Assembly (NCBI RefSeq): GCF_029054785.1 | Contig: NZ_JAIDEN010000125.1 | Span: 1-26,306, forward strand | Direction of reading: 5' to 3' | Length of the DNA stretch: 26,306 nucleotides | Source: Duncaniella sp. | Lineage (GTDB): Bacteria > Bacteroidota > Bacteroidia > Bacteroidales > Muribaculaceae | Part shown: piece after piece, positions 22,186 to 26,306 of the stretch | Layout: each line of letters begins with the position of its first letter | Position numbering within the stretch: position 1 is the stretch's first letter | The notes under the pieces: generated by a model | Database searches by the model: none | Told to the model about the DNA's origin: nothing | Seen by the model: only the letters and a program-made list of their open reading frames with translations | Made by a program: the position numbers and the translations under genes

Positions 22186-22692
22186 ATGAGACACATATTT
22201 AATTATATATCCGCAAGCGCTGTCGCCTGTATGGTCCTGCTTAGTTCATGCGGCAACGGACACTCCGTTTCAGAGCAGTTTGCGGCTGCGGAAGTGGCCA
22301 TTGCCGACGAGGACATGACTGCTACGCGCGACATCTGTACCGGAATCCTGACTACTGCCGAAAAGCAAGGGATCGAAGCTTCGGACTATGCCCGTCTGTC
22401 CATCATTTACATGCAGCTGAACGACCGCACGGACAACCCGGATGACATCCAATTGGCCGCACAGTGCTACCGCGAAGCATTCAAACTCAATGCAGACTCA
22501 GCCCGAAACTACTACCGCACACTTCCGGTGGAGCAGGAAAAGTATGCCATGACATTGAGCACCATAGTTCATGCGCTCGACAATCCGCGAGAAATTCCAT
22601 CGGACCACGACTGGGAAGTCCCGGCAAACGAAGTGGGCAAAATCACTGATCCGACCGATTCTGTCAGCCCCGAAGCCATTCCTCAGCCATAA
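22186..22692 (+). CDS. predicted lipoprotein with helical (TPR-like) body
   Basis: A 168-residue exported protein with a lipobox at LLSSC (Cys22) following a hydrophobic stretch from about residue 9. Residues about 30-105 are helical and alanine-rich (EQFAAAEVAIADEDMTATRD, YARLSIIYMQLNDR, IQLAAQCYREAFKLNADS), with a TPR-like spacing. The C-terminal 35 residues are polar and rich in Pro, Asp and Glu. I do not recognise a specific family and claim no function. It lies 54 bases after the previous lipoprotein gene without a visible promoter, so the two are probably cotranscribed. Confidence 0.72.
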   Translation: MRHIFNYISASAVACMVLLSSCGNGHSVSEQFAAAEVAIADEDMTATRDICTGILTTAEKQGIEASDYARLSIIYMQLNDRTDNPDDIQLAAQCYREAFKLNADSARNYYRTLPVEQEKYAMTLSTIVHALDNPREIPSDHDWEVPANEVGKITDPTDSVSPEAIPQP

Positions 22693-22789
22693 ACAGCAAT
22701 ACTATCGGAGCTTTGAACCGGCAGTTATCAGCTGACCATATTTAAATCAAAGTCCTGCTCATCAGGCATCATCTAAAAACTCTAAAATC

Positions 22790-23113
22790 TTGGACTGGAA
22801 AGATCTTTTATCACAAAAAATCGCCAACGGAGAACTCGAACGAGAAGAATTTGTGGCTGAAAAGCCGGAAGCGCCCCGACAGTCTCCCGAAACGATCGAA
22901 GTAATTTTAGACAAAAAAGGCCGCAAAGGAAAAACAGCCACTCTCGCCGTCGGCTTCAAATGCGACGAAGACCGGCTTAAAGAAATCGCGTCCAGCCTGA
23001 AATCGCGCCTCTCAACCGGAGGTTCGGCCCGCGGCGGGGAGATACTGATCCAAGGCGACCGCAAAGAAGATCTGAAAAAGCTACTCCTGGAGATGGGTTA
23101 CAAAGTACGGTAA
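22790..23113 (+). CDS. SUI1/eIF1-family translation factor (YciH type)
   Basis: A 107-residue cytosolic protein. The SUI1 fold covers about residues 35-106: IEVILDKKGRKGKTATLAVGF, then LKSRLSTGGSARGGEILIQGDRKEDL and the final MGYKV, all hallmarks of the family related to eukaryotic eIF1. Bacterial members may influence start-codon choice, but their role is not settled. The reading frame has no ATG upstream before a stop at 22733, so TTG at 22790 is taken as the start (MDWKDLL, close to what I recall of Bacteroidales homologues). It lies 42 bases before the helicase gene. The 97 bases upstream show no clear promoter. Confidence 0.85.
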   Translation: MDWKDLLSQKIANGELEREEFVAEKPEAPRQSPETIEVILDKKGRKGKTATLAVGFKCDEDRLKEIASSLKSRLSTGGSARGGEILIQGDRKEDLKKLLLEMGYKVR

Positions 23114-23155
23114 ACCCGCGGACTCCTCCCCTGCGTTTCCATCAATCGTCAGACA

Positions 23156-26100
23156 ATGATCAACATCTATAAAGCATCCGCCGGCTCCGGCAAGACATTC
23201 ACCCTCGCCCGCGAATACATCAAACTGATGCTTGGCAGGAAAGATGAGGATGGCAACTATCATCTGCGGAAATCATCCGGCGGATCTCATAGGTCTGTGT
23301 TGGCGATCACATTCACCAACAAAGCCACCGAAGAGATGAAAATCCGTATCATCCACGAGCTGGCCGTCATTGCCGGACTGGAGAAAAACTGGACCAAACC
23401 AAGCCCCTACGAAGCTGATCTGTGTGCCGCCTTCCGCTGCTCGGCCGATGAGCTGAAAGCCGCGGCCGCCTCAGCATTGCGCGGATTGCTTTATGATTTC
23501 AACTTTTTCAGTGTTTCGACAATCGACTCATTCTTCCAGCTGATTCTCCGTTCATTTGCCCGCGAGGCAGAAGTTTCAGGCAACTATGATCTGGAACTTG
23601 ACGACAAAGGTGTCATCGGAATGAGCGTCGACAAACTCCTTCAGGACCTGAACCACGGGGAGCAGACCGCCCGGACAAACTATCTGATCAACTGGCTCTC
23701 CAGTTACATGACCCATCTGATCGAGGACGGACGCACATTCAACATCTTCAACCGCAACTCATACATCCACCGCGATCTCATCTCTTTCATCAACGACATC
23801 ACCGACGACGTTTTCCGCGAGAACGAAAGCCGTCTGATGGAATATTTCTCCGACGAGAAAAAATTCGACAGCTTCAAGAACCATGTCTACAATCTCATCG
23901 GGAAAATCACCCGACAGACAGCCGAGGCATGTGAAGCCGCAGTGCACACCATCGACAACAGCGGGGCCAGGGAGATAATCTCGGCCAACGTCTACAAGCC
24001 CTTGCTGAAATGGATGCAGACCGGATATGACAGCAAAGGACTTTCAGCCACGATGTCGAAAGTCGAAAATGACATCGAGCAGGCTTACCTGAAAAAAGGC
24101 AAGAACTCGCCACTGCGCACAGCCGAACTGGACGGACGGATCAGTCATGCCGTAACGGCGATGGCCTTTTGTGCCACACAGGTCAAGGCCCTCCGGATCA
24201 TCGCATCCAACCTCTATCAGCTTGGAATGCTTTCGACCCTTTCAGCCTATCTCGACAAATTCCGGCAGGAAAACTCGACAATTCTACTTAGTGACACGAA
24301 CTCTCTGATCGCAAAGATCATCGGCAGCGAAGACGCACCCTTTCTCTATGAGCGCGTCGGCGTCTGGTTCAAACATTATCTGATTGACGAATTTCAGGAC
24401 ACCTCCCACAGCCAATGGCAGAACATCCGCCCACTGATCAGCGAAAGTCTGGCCTATGACCACGACAATCTTGTCATCGGCGATGAAAAACAATGTATCT
24501 ACCGTTTCCGAAACAGCGACCCCTCACTTCTGCACAATCTTCACACCGAAGAGATGGCTCTCGGACGCACGGTCATAAGCGGAAACACAATCAAAGAAAA
24601 CACGAACTGGCGCTCGTCAGCCGACGTGATCCGTTTTAACAACACCTTCTTCTCAGCCCTTGTCAGAGATCTCGGCTATGAGGACATTTACTCCAACGTG
24701 GCCCAGCAGATCTCACCCAAACATCTTTCACACAAAGGATATGTGCGTGTGAAAATCTACTCCGGCAGTAAAAAAGACGAGTGGATGGAGGAAGCGCTTG
24801 ACAACCTCACCACAGAACTGCGGCGGCAGCTGTCATCGGGCTACCGTCCCGGCGACATCGCCATACTTGTCAGACGCTGGGACGAAGGAAACACCGTCAT
24901 CAGCCATCTCGAAGAGGTCCGGAAATCTGATCCTGATTTCCCGGAATTCCGCATAGTCTCCGACTCCTCGCTGCTCATAGGCAACTCCCCCTCCGTATCG
25001 CTCATCATCAGTCGGCTCAGGCTTCTGTCGTCCACAGACTTTTCAGCCAATCCGCGCAAAAAGACCCAACGCGAGATCGCAAATCTGATCAACCGTTTCG
25101 AATCGCTGCGCAGCGACGGGCAGCTATCTCCGGCTGCGGCGCTTGACATCGCACTCCATTCGGACGAAAATCACAGCCCCACAGCCCCGGAGCAGAGCGA
25201 GAGCAAGACTCCATCCCAGACACCGACCTCGATCGACCTCGTTTCATTGGTTGAAAACATAATCGCCAACTTTGTCCCTGAGCAAAACCGCCAGAGCGAG
25301 AATCTCTATCTGACAGCGTTCCAGGATCTGGTGACAGAATTTGTTGGCAGAGGCCACGGTGATATCCGCGCCTTCCTCAAATGGTGGGATGAGAGCGGCA
25401 ACAAATCAGCCGTAGCAGGAGCCAAAGACGACAGCGCTCTGAACATCCTGACCATCCACAAGTCAAAAGGTCTTGAATATCCCTGCGTCCACATTCCGTT
25501 CGCTCAGATGAACAGCGGCAGCCACTCGGAACTCGCCTGGTTTGAGATCAGCGAGATTCCCGGAGTCCCGACAGAATGCATCCCGCCGATGATTCCGCTG
25601 AAGCTCTCTTCGTCAATGGAAGGGACCGTCTTCGAAGAGCGTTACTCCAAAGTCACCGCACAGGCAAAACTTGACACCGTCAATCTGCTCTATGTGGCAT
25701 TTACGCGAGCCGTCGATGAACTCCACATAGGCCTCACATCGCCTGAAGCAAAAGGAGCGAGCATCGGACCTGACATTTTCAATGCGCTGTCAGGCTGCGA
25801 CCAGAACTTCTGCCGCGAACTCGAAGCCGCGAACAACATCCAGGACAGCACACGTTCTCCCTTCACATCGTTCGCAATCACAGACAACCTCATCACCCTC
25901 GGAGAGCCTTCGGTCAAATCAGTCCAGGAACATGCCGAAAAGACCTCTCTGACACCGTCAAGACTTCTGGAAGTCGCCAACTATGACACCCAGCTCCACC
26001 GATCATTTTGGGACAACACCCATCTGGAGGAGAAATATTACAACATCGAAGATGCCCGTGACCGAGGCATAATGCTCCATGACACTATGGCGGCAATACG

Positions 26101-26306
26101 CACCGTAGCTGATATCCCTTTAGCTGTCAACAACCTCCGTCATTCAAAGAAGGCAAAAGAACTTACTGAGGCTGACATCAAAGAAATCCGGACTATAATC
26201 GAAACACGCGTGAAAGATCCGCGGGCCTCCCGATGGTTCTCCGGCTACACCCGTCTGCTGATCGAACGGCCTATTGTCATTTCTACCGCTGAAACCCGAC
26301 GGCCGG
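23156..26306 (+). CDS. AddA/RecB-like UvrD helicase-nuclease (3' end beyond window)
   Basis: ATG 23156 opens about 1050 codons that stay open to the window end; I translated much of it by eye and met no stop. It is a superfamily 1A DNA helicase for double-strand-break resection. Motifs: Walker A ASAGSGKT (7-14), motif Ia LAITFTNKATEEMK, motif II IDEFQDTS (Asp411-Glu412), motif III VIGDEKQCIYRFR, motif IV NWRSS (from residue 484), motif V TIHKSKGLEYP (from 766), motif VI YVAFTRAVDEL (from 846). From about residue 971, GIMLHD begins what looks like the C-terminal PD-(D/E)xK nuclease, cut off before its Asp and ExK residues. A partner nuclease gene (AddB type) would be expected nearby. Confidence 0.92.
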   Translation, partial: MINIYKASAGSGKTFTLAREYIKLMLGRKDEDGNYHLRKSSGGSHRSVLAITFTNKATEEMKIRIIHELAVIAGLEKNWTKPSPYEADLCAAFRCSADELKAAAASALRGLLYDFNFFSVSTIDSFFQLILRSFAREAEVSGNYDLELDDKGVIGMSVDKLLQDLNHGEQTARTNYLINWLSSYMTHLIEDGRTFNIFNRNSYIHRDLISFINDITDDVFRENESRLMEYFSDEKKFDSFKNHVYNLIGKITRQTAEACEAAVHTIDNSGAREIISANVYKPLLKWMQTGYDSKGLSATMSKVENDIEQAYLKKGKNSPLRTAELDGRISHAVTAMAFCATQVKALRIIASNLYQLGMLSTLSAYLDKFRQENSTILLSDTNSLIAKIIGSEDAPFLYERVGVWFKHYLIDEFQDTSHSQWQNIRPLISESLAYDHDNLVIGDEKQCIYRFRNSDPSLLHNLHTEEMALGRTVISGNTIKENTNWRSSADVIRFNNTFFSALVRDLGYEDIYSNVAQQISPKHLSHKGYVRVKIYSGSKKDEWMEEALDNLTTELRRQLSSGYRPGDIAILVRRWDEGNTVISHLEEVRKSDPDFPEFRIVSDSSLLIGNSPSVSLIISRLRLLSSTDFSANPRKKTQREIANLINRFESLRSDGQLSPAAALDIALHSDENHSPTAPEQSESKTPSQTPTSIDLVSLVENIIANFVPEQNRQSENLYLTAFQDLVTEFVGRGHGDIRAFLKWWDESGNKSAVAGAKDDSALNILTIHKSKGLEYPCVHIPFAQMNSGSHSELAWFEISEIPGVPTECIPPMIPLKLSSSMEGTVFEERYSKVTAQAKLDTVNLLYVAFTRAVDELHIGLTSPEAKGASIGPDIFNALSGCDQNFCRELEAANNIQDSTRSPFTSFAITDNLITLGEPSVKSVQEHAEKTSLTPSRLLEVANYDTQLHRSFWDNTHLEEKYYNIEDARDRGIMLHDTMAAIRTVADIPLAVNNLRHSKKAKELTEADIKEIRTIIETRVKDPRASRWFSGYTRLLIERPIVISTAETRRP

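Overview
The window looks like a chromosomal segment from a Bacteroidales bacterium, most likely a Muribaculaceae-type gut commensal. Reasons: repeated TTTG / TAnnTTTG promoters of the Bacteroidetes sigma type (several with exactly 20 bases between the elements), few Shine-Dalgarno sequences, a prokaryotic-HU/SPOR protein, a Bacteroidetes-style Fe-type superoxide dismutase, and a secreted pectinase pair. Family level is an inference from remembered protein resemblance. Most of the window is ordinary chromosome with about half to 60% G+C in the lines I counted; one block at about 10.9-13.0 kb is clearly more AT-rich.

Layout. 1-26: 5' end of a tRNA gene on the minus strand, with a textbook promoter. 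279-1670 (+): exported PepC-like C1 peptidase. 1790-2740 (-): YitT-type membrane protein, convergent with PepC across a 19-bp perfect bidirectional terminator. 2864-3442 (+): superoxide dismutase. 3606-4175 (-): YdeI/OmdA-type protein. 4222-5496 (-): exported MINPP-like histidine phosphatase. 5572-5844 (+): small TPR protein, whose promoter faces that of the phosphatase. 10590-5904 (-): operon of membrane GT2 glycosyltransferase, FolB, a COG0523 metal-type GTPase with a His/Cys-rich insert, and an Uup-like ABC-F protein. 10892-13012 (+): AT-rich accessory block of four small, mostly membrane-anchored proteins, two with apparent single-base frame problems. 15416-13082 (-): HU-CCDC81/SPOR protein, nitroreductase, DUF2520 Rossmann protein. 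19707-15599 (-): two-gene pectin operon, PL1 pectate lyase then an esterase-GH28 fusion. 19960-21662 (+): pyrK-pyrD, preceded by a possible 12-codon leader peptide. 21736-22692 (+): two small lipoproteins. 22790-26306 (+): SUI1-family factor and an AddA/RecB-like helicase-nuclease cut by the window end.

Working together. The pectin pair can cleave homogalacturonan (lyase), trim galacturonides (GH28) and remove esters (N-terminal esterase). PyrK and PyrD form the NAD-linked dihydroorotate dehydrogenase. The AT-rich block is the best candidate for something undescribed: it has the look of an orphan immunity-type or membrane accessory cassette without a visible toxin. I found no CRISPR array, transposase, prophage or rRNA.
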